Assembly (NCBI GenBank): GCA_035544575.1
Contig: DATKEC010000079.1
Coordinates: 1 to 14,095, forward strand
Source: DATHWB01 sp035544575
GTDB taxonomy: Bacteria; Actinomycetota; Acidimicrobiia; Spongiisociales; ZC4RG35
DNA: 14,095 nucleotides
Direction: 5' to 3'
Part shown: positions 1-7,208 of the stretch, piece after piece
Position numbering within the stretch: position 1 is the stretch's first letter
Layout: every line of letters starts with the position of its first letter
Program-made: the position numbers and the translations under genes
Notes under the pieces: generated by a model
Databases searched by the model: none
The model's input: only the letters and a program-made list of their open reading frames with translations
What the model was told of the DNA's origin: nothing

Positions 1-92
1 GGAGGGGTCGCATAGTCCGGTCTAGTGCGCGGCACTCGAAATGCCGTAAGGGCTCACGCTCTTCGAGGGTTCGAATCCCTCCCCCTCCGCCA
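1..92 (+). tRNA. tRNA-Ser (anticodon CGA)
   Basis: A complete class II tRNA. The 7-bp acceptor stem pairs 1-7 with 82-88. The anticodon stem pairs 30-34 with 42-46 around a 7-base loop whose anticodon is CGA at 37-39. There is a long variable arm, and a T-arm at 65-81 (5-bp stem, TTCGAAT loop). The discriminator base is G89, and CCA is encoded at 90-92. It decodes UCG. The acceptor stem starts exactly at base 1 of the window, so the upstream promoter is not visible. Confidence 0.95.
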
Positions 93-114
93 CGCGTCGG
101 TTGGACGCGTGATT

Positions 115-205
115 GGAGGGGTGACCGAGCGGTCGAAGGTGACGGTCTTGAAAACCGTTGGGCCCGTTTCGGGTCCCGTGGGTTCAAATCCCACCCCCTC
201 CGCCA
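115..205 (+). tRNA. tRNA-Ser (anticodon UGA)
   Basis: A second class II serine tRNA, 22 bases after the first. The acceptor stem pairs 115-121 with 195-201. The anticodon stem pairs 142-146 with 154-158, with anticodon TGA at 149-151. The long variable arm is present and the T-arm covers 178-194. The discriminator is G202 and CCA is encoded at 203-205. It decodes UCA and, by wobble, other UCN codons. The short gap suggests co-transcription with the CGA tRNA. The transporter start codon follows three bases after the CCA. Confidence 0.95.
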
Positions 206-208
206 GAA

Positions 209-1075
209 ATGACCGACTTCGCCGAGCCCCAACCCGAATCCGACGGATGGCGGCTTCCCGAGCACTGGCGTCCTGAGCCGCTCTTCGCGCTCGGGGCGCT
301 GAGCCAGTACGCCGGGGCGGCGATCGCCGTCGTCCTCTTTGCCACGATTCCCGCTGGGACTGTGGCGTTGCTGCGGGTGATCGGCGCGGGAGCGATCCTC
401 GTCCTGATCCGCCGGTCGTGGACGAGGACCTGGACCAGGGAGAGACTGGTCCGGGCCGGGTTCTTCGGTTCGGTGCTGGCGGCGATGAATCTCAGCTTCT
501 ACCTGGCGATCGACCGGCTCCCGCTCGGCAACGCCGTCGCCATCGAGTTCCTCGGGCCGGTGGCCGTCGCCGCGCTCGGGGCGCACAGCGTGCGCAAGCG
601 GGGGGCCCTCGCCCTGGCGATCGGAGGGGTGGCCCTGTTGGCCGGAGTGACCCCGCAGGGGACGCTGGCCGGGGTTGGGTTCGCACTTCTGGCGGCGACG
701 TTCTGGGCCGGGTATATCGTCCTGGGGGCGCGGGTTGCCCAGTCCGGATCCGGTGTCGACGGCCTCGGAGTCGGGATGCTGATCGGCGCGATCGTGATCT
801 CCCCGGTGACGGCGGCCGGCCTGGCAGGGCTCTGGGCTGTGCCGATGCTGGCGTTGCTGGCACTCGCCACCGGATTGCTGTCCAATGCGATTCCGTATGC
901 CATCGACCAGGTGGTGCTCACGCGGATCGACCGCAGCCGCTTCGCCTTCCTGCAGTCGCTGCTGCCGGTCACGGCGACCGTCGTTGGGCTCGTCGCCCTC
1001 GCCCAACGCCCGTCACCCGCTGAATTGGCCGGCATCCTGTGCGTCGCCACCGCCATCGTTCTGGCGGGAGAGTGA
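209..1075 (+). CDS. RhtA-like DMT/EamA amino-acid exporter
   Basis: 288-aa polytopic membrane protein of the drug/metabolite transporter superfamily, with about ten hydrophobic segments in two EamA-like halves. It follows E. coli RhtA (threonine/homoserine exporter) closely. Residues 93-124 match the RhtA stretch ending EF-GP-AVA (here LPLGNAVAIEFLGPVAVA), and residues 228-254 match IPY--(x)--LTR----F. The expected role is proton-driven export of small amino acids or related metabolites; the substrate cannot be read from sequence. An in-frame GTG/ATG-type extension would run back through the tRNA, so the ATG at 209 is chosen. It leaves only 3 bases after the tRNA CCA and no Shine-Dalgarno, so the message may be leaderless after tRNA 3' processing. 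The C-terminus stops abruptly after the last helix. Family assignment is firm; substrate is inference. Confidence 0.9.
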   Translation: MTDFAEPQPESDGWRLPEHWRPEPLFALGALSQYAGAAIAVVLFATIPAGTVALLRVIGAGAILVLIRRSWTRTWTRERLVRAGFFGSVLAAMNLSFYLAIDRLPLGNAVAIEFLGPVAVAALGAHSVRKRGALALAIGGVALLAGVTPQGTLAGVGFALLAATFWAGYIVLGARVAQSGSGVDGLGVGMLIGAIVISPVTAAGLAGLWAVPMLALLALATGLLSNAIPYAIDQVVLTRIDRSRFAFLQSLLPVTATVVGLVALAQRPSPAELAGILCVATAIVLAGE

Positions 1076-1084
1076 GACCGTCGG

Positions 1085-1090
1085 GTACGC
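1085..1090 (+). promoter_or_regulatory. Candidate -10 box for tRNA-Ser(GCU)
   Basis: TACGCT fits the actinobacterial TANNNT -10 pattern and lies 32 bases upstream of the mature tRNA-Ser(GCU) end. No convincing -35 hexamer is seen at 16-18 bases upstream. If it is used, transcription would start near 1097 and the hairpin at 1098-1114 would lie in the tRNA leader rather than end the transporter message. Confidence 0.35.
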
Positions 1091-1097
1091 TGGCCCA

Positions 1098-1122
1098 CCC
1101 CGGCTGTGCCGGGGGTTGTCTT
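1098..1122 (+). terminator. Hairpin between the rhtA-like gene and tRNA-Ser(GCU)
   Basis: A perfect 7-bp GC stem (1098-1104 with 1108-1114, 3-base loop) is followed by a T-rich stretch (GTTGTCTT). It lies 22 bases after the transporter stop and ends just before the next tRNA. It reads as an intrinsic terminator for the transporter. It could instead be a leader hairpin of the tRNA precursor. Confidence 0.5.
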
Positions 1123-1212
1123 GGAGAGGTGGCCGAGTGGTCGAAGGCGCTCGCCTGCTAAGCGAGTAGGGGGTCTCAAGCCTCCTCGAGGGTTCAAATC
1201 CCTCCCTCTCCG
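1123..1212 (+). tRNA. tRNA-Ser (anticodon GCU)
   Basis: Third class II serine tRNA. The acceptor stem pairs 1123-1129 with 1205-1211. The anticodon stem CTCGC/GCGAG encloses loop CTGCTAA with anticodon GCT at 1157-1159. A long variable arm and a T-arm at 1188-1204 are present, and the discriminator is G1212. The following bases are CAA, so CCA is not encoded, unlike the two upstream serine tRNAs. It decodes AGC/AGU. Confidence 0.95.
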
Positions 1213-1275
1213 CAAACCCTGGGTTCGGGACCACCTATACGGCGGGTTTCTCGCACCAGTTCGAGGGCCTGCGCC

Positions 1276-4200
1276 TCACGAAGGTTCGGCGGGGCAGGCG
1301 TCCAGATGCAGGTAGGTGCGACACTCCTGGTCGGTGAGCGTCCGCGTCAGCAGGGACCGGGCGATCTCGACGAGTTCGTCGAGATCGATCGTGAGGACAG
1401 CAACGAGTCCGGCGTCCGTCCCCACGAGGACACCCGTGTCATCGGTGAATGCAACGGCCTTGCCCCAATCCTCACCGATGTCGATCAGGTGAAGGAGACG
1501 ACCGTCCTCGACGTTCCAGATCCTGACGAAGCCATCTTGGGAAGTGGTCGCGATCTTGGTGCCATTCGGGCTGACAGCCAGATCGACGGCCGAACCCTCC
1601 TGGAGGTCATCGACCGTCCAGATCGTGTCCCACGAGTCGACATCCAACACGGAGAGGGTTCTGCCCGCCAGCACGAGGCGCGAGCCGTCCGGAGTGTGCG
1701 CGACGGCCCACTGGCTCGCGGTGGGGACTGTGGTCAGTTCGGTTCCGTCTTCGGCGTCGAGGATCAACAGCGACTCGCCCGACCCCCAGGTGACGGCGAC
1801 GTGTGAGCGGTCCGGAGCGATCGAGACGCCTTCGACCGTCTCCATCCTGGTGCCGAAGGGCACAGTGTGGTCCGCGAGAGGCTTCATCCACTCGCGGGTC
1901 CCCGTCTCCAGGTCCCACATCGCAATCACGCCGCTGAGACCGCCCGCTGCCACTCGTGTCCCGTCAGAGCTCACCGACATCGCCAGCACCCACTCCGGAT
2001 ATGGGTCCGGTTCGGTGCAGTCACCGGCGCTCGCGTATTGACAATGCCCTTCGAATTGGCTGATCACCGCTCCCGTCACAGCATCGCGCGCTTGGATCGA
2101 TCCGACGATGGCATTGCTGCAGGTCGTTTCAGGCCCTGGATTGTCGATGGTCTGGTGGATGACGGTCCGACCGTCGAGAGTGATCGCGTGCACCTGGCCG
2201 GCGATGTCGTCGAACTGACGCACGAACGTTCCCGTGGCGACGTCGATCACCGCTCCGAACGCCTGCTGCTCGGGGCAGTGTCCGGTGAAGCCGCCCACCG
2301 TGGCAATCCCGCCGCCAGCCCGCACCGAACGGCTGCCGATGAACGCCGGGAAGAAGTCGACGGCCATCCGCTCCCCGAGGGGGCGCTGGGTGAGGTCCCA
2401 CCATCGGGCGGTCCCGTCGAATCCGAACGTAACCATCCGGCTGCCGGCCGCGTCGACCGTGAGACTCGAGGCGGGGACAGGACTGCCGACGATTCGGGTG
2501 AGGCGTCTGCCGGTGGAGACATCGACGACGAGTGCGGTTCCGTCGGAGAGGAGCAGGTAGACCGTCTGGCCGTCGGGGGAGAACTCCACGCCATGGGCGA
2601 AGCCCTCGTCGAAGAGGAACCGGCGAACGGGTTCGCCGGTCGCTGGGTCGGCCAGGTCGACGGAGAAGCTACCGAAGAAGGGCTCGCTCAGAGCGAAGAG
2701 GCCGTGGGCACCGCCGAATCCCAGGCGAGCCGGCTTCTCCCAGATCGTCGCCCCGGATGTCAGGTCGACCATGCGGGAGTCAGGACCGAACTCGCCCGGC
2801 TCTGTGACCAGGGCCCTGCTGCTGGCGAGGTCAACCGCGACGAGGAAGTCGGTTGGATCGACCGACGCGACCTCCGCCCGGTGGATGACCTCGTCTGATT
2901 CCATGTCGTAGACCTGGAGTTCCTGATGACCACCATCGCAACCGCTCGTGTCCTCCAGCAACACGAGATGGCTCTGGTGGGCCGTGAAAGCCTCGTTGCT
3001 CGGCAGGCCGACGAATCCACACCCTGGAGGCGGGGAGACGACCTCGACGAGTCGACCCGTGCCCGCCTCGTACACATGGATGCCGGGCTCCAGCCCCACC
3101 CCGTCGTCCGGCGGCTGATACGAGACGGCCAGCACCGCGCCATCCGGCCGGAAGTGAGGGTTCCAGAAGGCGCCGCCCGCCTCGTCGGTGATCTCCCACA
3201 CCACCGCACCGCCGCCGTCGATCACCCGCAACAGTCCGGTGCCACCGGTGATGGCCACCATGGACCCGTCGGGGCTGATGTCACCACTGAGGATGCCCCC
3301 TCGCTCCTCGACCGGCCAGGTGTAGGCCGACAGGATTCTCGACGAGCGGACGGCGTTGTGCAGCGCTGCGATCGCGGTCAGATCAGCGTCGGGCACGAGG
3401 TCGAGTGCTTCGAGAGCGAGGAGGACGCCGAGTTGGGGATCGTCGTCGACCACCGAGATGGAGGCGGCAGCCAATTCCCGGGAACGTGCAATCTGGCGGT
3501 CCGAGTACGCCATCACCGCCAGGATCGCCATGACGGCCGCCGCTGCTGCAAACCCGACGAGTATCCCCTGCCGCCGCCGCCGCCTTTGGACGCGCCTTGC
3601 CTCCTCGGCTACCCGACTTTCCCGGAGAAAGCGTCGCTCCGCACTGGTGAGGGACAGGTCGCTGGCTCCTGCCCACGTCTCGAGGTGGCTCAAGCGGCCG
3701 CCCTGGAGCAGAAATGCCGGGCTCTCCTCCTGGGCGCTCCACTCGCGCACCGCCGTCGACAACCGGGCACGCAGGATCAGATCCTCCCGCCGTTCTTCGA
3801 TCCAGGACCGGAACCGATCCCAGCGACTGATGAGCGCCTCGTGGGCGACCTCCACCGTCGGCGCGCGCGTCGCCGGGTCGCGGTCGAAGGACAGCAGCCG
3901 ATTGCTTCCGAAGACCGCGAGGATCTGATCGACGGCAGAGCGGTCGGTTTCGAGGTCTCGGAGCTCGCGCTGGAAGACTCGGCGGCGCGTGTCGCCAGCG
4001 CTCTCGCCGAGGCTCACGAGACGAAGGAACACGTCGGGTGCCGCATGCTGGGCCTCAGCATCCAGACCCTGGTAAAGCCCCTCGGCCCGACGGGCGAGTG
4101 CTCCGGCAACTCCTCCGATCGCCTCGTAAGCGGCCATGTCGAGAACGTCGCTGGTACGCCCATCGAACATTTCGGTGAGTGCGTACTGGAGAAGCGGGAG

Positions 4201-7092
4201 TCCGCCCGGCTCGCTGCCCACGTCGGTGACGATTCGCGAAACGACTCCTGGCTCGAACCGGACACCCACGCCGCGAGCCGGGGCCTCGACCGCCGCGACG
4301 AGATCATCTTCACCGGGAGCGGCCACCGCGATCATGCCGGCGCGGATGAGTTCTCCGAGTTCGGCGTGACCGAGGGGGCGATCGAGGTAGTCGGCTCGCA
4401 AACTGAGGACCACCCGCACACGAGATCGGGGGTCGGTGACGAGGGCGACGAGCCCATCGATGAACCGACGCCGGGTGCCGTCATCGGCTGTCAGGGTGAA
4501 GAGCTCCTCGAACTGGTCGATCACGAGCAGGCATTCGGTCTCCGGAGGGAGCATCTCCTTGGTCACGCGCCGCATTCCGAGTTCGTCTCGGGCCAACTGC
4601 TCCACCAGGTCCCCTGGGTGATGGATGGCAACGCGCAGGAGGGCTGCGGCGAGCTCCTCGAACGGGTACGAGCCTGGGAACATGTCTGCCGTCACCCACG
4701 ACTCCGCTCCGGCCAGCGACCCCTGACGCAGCGCCGGCAACAGTCCCGCCCGCACCAGTGACGACTTCCCGACACCGGACGGTCCGACGATCGCCACGAA
4801 ACGGTGACCTTGGACCGAGTCCACGAGCGCGTCGATCACGTCCTGTCTTCCATGGAAATCGCCAGCATCGGTTTCGGCGAACGGACGCAGACCCTTGTAA
4901 GGGTTGCGAGTTGGGGTCAGCGTCTCCTTGCGGGCGAAATCATCTCCGAGTCCGAGCGCGGCCGTGAGGGCCACGAGGAACTCGTTGGCCGTGGCGAACC
5001 GCGCCGACGGGTCGCCCGAGGTTGCCCGCGTGATGACCGCGTCAACCTCTGGGGGTACTCCGCCGACGAGTGCTGAGAGGCCCGGGAGCGCTCCGTCTGG
5101 CGGAGGCGACTGGCCGCTGAGGATCTCGAACGTGAGCAGTCCGAGTGCATAGATGTCTGACGGAGGTCCTGGCGGCCGCCCGTCCAACTCTTCGGGAGTG
5201 ATGTAGGCGGGAGAGGTTGTCACAGGCCGGCCCTGATCGATTCTGTCGATGAGGCGCGCGGTGATCCCGAAATCCGAGAGATAGGCATAGCCCTCGCTGT
5301 CGAGTAGCACGTTGGCGGGTTTGAGGTCGCCATGGACGATTCCCTGACGGTGCGCATACGACAATGCATGGCACACCTGTGTCAGAGCGCGCAGCGCCGG
5401 TTCGGGATGCCACGGACCGCGCTCGAGCGTTTCGGCGAGAGAGCCCCCGTTGACCCATCGCATCACGAGGTAGGCACCGTCGGGTTCACGCCAGTAGTCG
5501 TACAGCGGGACGACGTGGGGATGCTCGAGGAGGGCGACACGGCGCGCCTCCTCCTCGAAGTGGCGCACGAAGGCCGGGCGGTTGGCGAACTCAGGGCGGA
5601 TCACTTTGATGGCGACCTCGCGGCCGACCGAGGGCTGGTAGGCCCGGTAGACGATCCCGAAGTCGCCACCGGTCGACTCCTGTCGGACTTCATATCCGCG
5701 GATCGAGTGGGTGACCGTCGCAGTGGTCACGGGATGGCGATCGAGCCGCAGGGGCGGGAAGTCCGACCGGAGGCTGCCGATCTGGAGTTGAAAGACGTGA
5801 ACCGGCGACCCGAGACCCTTGAACCGGTACTCGCCGAGGGCCTTGGCTTCCCACCCCGCACTCGTTTCTGCCAACGTCGAGTGAGCGTCGGCGGACAGCA
5901 GGACCTGACCGCCGTGTGCCGCGGCCAGGAGCCGCCCGCATCGGTTGCGAACGGGTCCGTAGTGATCGCCCGCCCGCGTTTCCACGTCGCCCGTGTCGAT
6001 CGCCATGCGAACGCTGAGGGGTCCAGTTTCAGGCCATTCGGTGGCGTGAAGTGCGAGTTGAGATTCGGTGGCGGCGCGCACGGCCGCGCTGACATCGGCG
6101 AAGGCCGCGTCAACCGAATCCCCGACTCGTTTCACCACCCATCCGCCCGCGGCTTCGACGGAGGCCGTCAGGATTCGATCCTGCAACTCGATGGCGACAC
6201 TCATCGCGCGAGGGTGCATCTCCCACAGGGCTGTCGAGTCTTCGACGTCGGTCACGAGGAAGGCCAGGGAATGGACCTGCGGTTCGGAATCCAGTAGCAG
6301 GTCGGGGTCCTGTTCGAGGATCCGCTGCTCGAGTTGGACGAGTTCGGGAGACGGGTCGATTCCGAGCTCGTCGGCCAGGAAGGCCCTTGTCTTCTGGAAG
6401 GACCGGAGGGCCTCGGCCTGCCTGCCCGATCGGTAGAGGGCGAGCATGTGGAGGCGGCGCAGGTCCTCTCGCAGCGGGTGCTCAGCGCACAGGATCTCGA
6501 GTTCTACGACCACTTCGGCGTGACGCCCGATGGCCAACTCCGCGGTGATCCTTGCTCCGACGGCATGGAGCCGCATCTCCTCGAGCCGACGGGCCTCCTG
6601 GTCGATGGGTGGTGTGCCGGTTACATCATCGAAGGCGTGGCCCCGCCACAGTGCCAGCGCCTCGCGCAGAGTTTGGGAGGCTTCGGCGGGTGAGGTCTCG
6701 ATGATTCGCTCGGCCTGGGACACGGCGTTGACGAAGCGGACGTTGTCCATCAGCTCGGGGTCGACATCGAGTCGGTATCCGGCCGAGTCGCGCACGATCA
6801 CGTCGCCGAGGGCGGACCGCAGATTCGACAGATACGTCTGAATCGTGGAACGGGCACCCGGACCCGGTTCGTCCCCCCATACGCACTCGATGAGGCGATC
6901 CGTGGACACGACACCGCCGCGCCCGGCGATGAGCAGAGCCAGAACCGCGCGCTGCTTGCGGCCTCCGAGGGAGATGATCTCGCCGTCGAGGCGGGCCTCG
7001 ACCGGACCCAGCACCCGGAACTCCACGGCTTGAGGATATTCCACTCCAACATCGCCTGATGGGCCAGTCCAGGACGAGCTGTCGATGTCCAT
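1276..7092 (-). CDS. Giant SARP-cyclase-kinase-nSTAND-TM-WD40 signalling protein
   Basis: A 1938-aa protein. Domains in order: OmpR/SARP-type winged helix (23-113) and BTAD helical repeats (117-262); class III nucleotide cyclase (273-437) with metal Asp282 and Asp325, Lys321, Asn383 and Arg387; Ser/Thr kinase (465-712) with Lys496, HGD at 587-589, Asn594, DFG at 607-609 and PE at 633-634; nSTAND1-type NTPase (728-1160) with Walker A at 770-778 (Lys776) and Walker B LLVIDQFEE near 855-863; one transmembrane helix (1175-1196) after a run of Arg; degenerate WD40 repeats (about 1255-1905). The Arg run before the helix predicts modules 1-4 in the cytosol and the propeller outside. I chose ATG 7092 because a TANNNT -10 box lies 7 bases upstream (leaderless) and longer starts would cover most of the divergent intergenic region. 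GTG starts at residues 17 or 23 are alternatives. Domains are firm; activities and targets are inference. Confidence 0.9.
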   Translation of the reverse strand: MDIDSSSWTGPSGDVGVEYPQAVEFRVLGPVEARLDGEIISLGGRKQRAVLALLIAGRGGVVSTDRLIECVWGDEPGPGARSTIQTYLSNLRSALGDVIVRDSAGYRLDVDPELMDNVRFVNAVSQAERIIETSPAEASQTLREALALWRGHAFDDVTGTPPIDQEARRLEEMRLHAVGARITAELAIGRHAEVVVELEILCAEHPLREDLRRLHMLALYRSGRQAEALRSFQKTRAFLADELGIDPSPELVQLEQRILEQDPDLLLDSEPQVHSLAFLVTDVEDSTALWEMHPRAMSVAIELQDRILTASVEAAGGWVVKRVGDSVDAAFADVSAAVRAATESQLALHATEWPETGPLSVRMAIDTGDVETRAGDHYGPVRNRCGRLLAAAHGGQVLLSADAHSTLAETSAGWEAKALGEYRFKGLGSPVHVFQLQIGSLRSDFPPLRLDRHPVTTATVTHSIRGYEVRQESTGGDFGIVYRAYQPSVGREVAIKVIRPEFANRPAFVRHFEEEARRVALLEHPHVVPLYDYWREPDGAYLVMRWVNGGSLAETLERGPWHPEPALRALTQVCHALSYAHRQGIVHGDLKPANVLLDSEGYAYLSDFGITARLIDRIDQGRPVTTSPAYITPEELDGRPPGPPSDIYALGLLTFEILSGQSPPPDGALPGLSALVGGVPPEVDAVITRATSGDPSARFATANEFLVALTAALGLGDDFARKETLTPTRNPYKGLRPFAETDAGDFHGRQDVIDALVDSVQGHRFVAIVGPSGVGKSSLVRAGLLPALRQGSLAGAESWVTADMFPGSYPFEELAAALLRVAIHHPGDLVEQLARDELGMRRVTKEMLPPETECLLVIDQFEELFTLTADDGTRRRFIDGLVALVTDPRSRVRVVLSLRADYLDRPLGHAELGELIRAGMIAVAAPGEDDLVAAVEAPARGVGVRFEPGVVSRIVTDVGSEPGGLPLLQYALTEMFDGRTSDVLDMAAYEAIGGVAGALARRAEGLYQGLDAEAQHAAPDVFLRLVSLGESAGDTRRRVFQRELRDLETDRSAVDQILAVFGSNRLLSFDRDPATRAPTVEVAHEALISRWDRFRSWIEERREDLILRARLSTAVREWSAQEESPAFLLQGGRLSHLETWAGASDLSLTSAERRFLRESRVAEEARRVQRRRRRQGILVGFAAAAAVMAILAVMAYSDRQIARSRELAAASISVVDDDPQLGVLLALEALDLVPDADLTAIAALHNAVRSSRILSAYTWPVEERGGILSGDISPDGSMVAITGGTGLLRVIDGGGAVVWEITDEAGGAFWNPHFRPDGAVLAVSYQPPDDGVGLEPGIHVYEAGTGRLVEVVSPPPGCGFVGLPSNEAFTAHQSHLVLLEDTSGCDGGHQELQVYDMESDEVIHRAEVASVDPTDFLVAVDLASSRALVTEPGEFGPDSRMVDLTSGATIWEKPARLGFGGAHGLFALSEPFFGSFSVDLADPATGEPVRRFLFDEGFAHGVEFSPDGQTVYLLLSDGTALVVDVSTGRRLTRIVGSPVPASSLTVDAAGSRMVTFGFDGTARWWDLTQRPLGERMAVDFFPAFIGSRSVRAGGGIATVGGFTGHCPEQQAFGAVIDVATGTFVRQFDDIAGQVHAITLDGRTVIHQTIDNPGPETTCSNAIVGSIQARDAVTGAVISQFEGHCQYASAGDCTEPDPYPEWVLAMSVSSDGTRVAAGGLSGVIAMWDLETGTREWMKPLADHTVPFGTRMETVEGVSIAPDRSHVAVTWGSGESLLILDAEDGTELTTVPTASQWAVAHTPDGSRLVLAGRTLSVLDVDSWDTIWTVDDLQEGSAVDLAVSPNGTKIATTSQDGFVRIWNVEDGRLLHLIDIGEDWGKAVAFTDDTGVLVGTDAGLVAVLTIDLDELVEIARSLLTRTLTDQECRTYLHLDACPAEPS

Positions 7093-7099
7093 GGACGTG

Positions 7100-7105
7100 A
7101 ACGTA
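7100..7105 (-). promoter_or_regulatory. Candidate leaderless -10 box of the giant gene
   Basis: On the minus strand this reads TACGTT, fitting TANNNT. It ends 7 bases before the ATG at 7092, the spacing expected if transcription starts at or next to the A of the ATG. No SD sequence precedes that ATG, which agrees with a leaderless message. No consensus -35 is present; that region is occupied by the direct repeat at 7117-7133, suggesting activator dependence. Confidence 0.45.
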
Positions 7106-7116
7106 TGGAAGAGCAA

Positions 7117-7133
7117 TCCAGAAATCGTCCAGA
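7117..7133. repeat. TCCAGA direct repeat with 11-bp period, candidate SARP operator
   Basis: TCCAGA occurs at 7117-7122 and 7128-7133, exactly 11 bp apart. A third, inverted TCTGG is at 7141-7145. SARP regulators typically bind heptamer direct repeats with an 11-bp period that overlap the -35 region. Relative to the proposed minus-strand start at about 7092, the repeat covers roughly -25 to -41, with 11 bases between it and the -10 box. Autoregulation by the SARP domain of the giant protein, or control of both divergent genes, is inferred. Confidence 0.4.
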
Positions 7134-7208
7134 CAGGGAATCTGGGCGCGCCGAAGACTGCCCCTGGTGGCAGAGGCGCTATCGGCCCGCTCGGACCACA
7201 ATGACCCC

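Noticed and set aside
158..208. Earlier start of the RhtA-like gene inside tRNA-Ser(UGA)
   Set aside because: The codons overlap the tRNA sequence and have no SD; the homology begins well after 209.
1867..2898. 343-codon plus-strand open frame
   Set aside because: Antisense to the WD40 region; low-complexity charged product and no SD.
2926..4761. 611-codon plus-strand open frame
   Set aside because: It is antisense to the kinase-nSTAND-WD40 part of the giant gene. The product has no recognisable domain and biased composition, as expected of a GC-rich shadow frame.
5332..6297. 321-codon plus-strand open frame
   Set aside because: Antisense to well-supported cyclase and kinase domains; no domain character.
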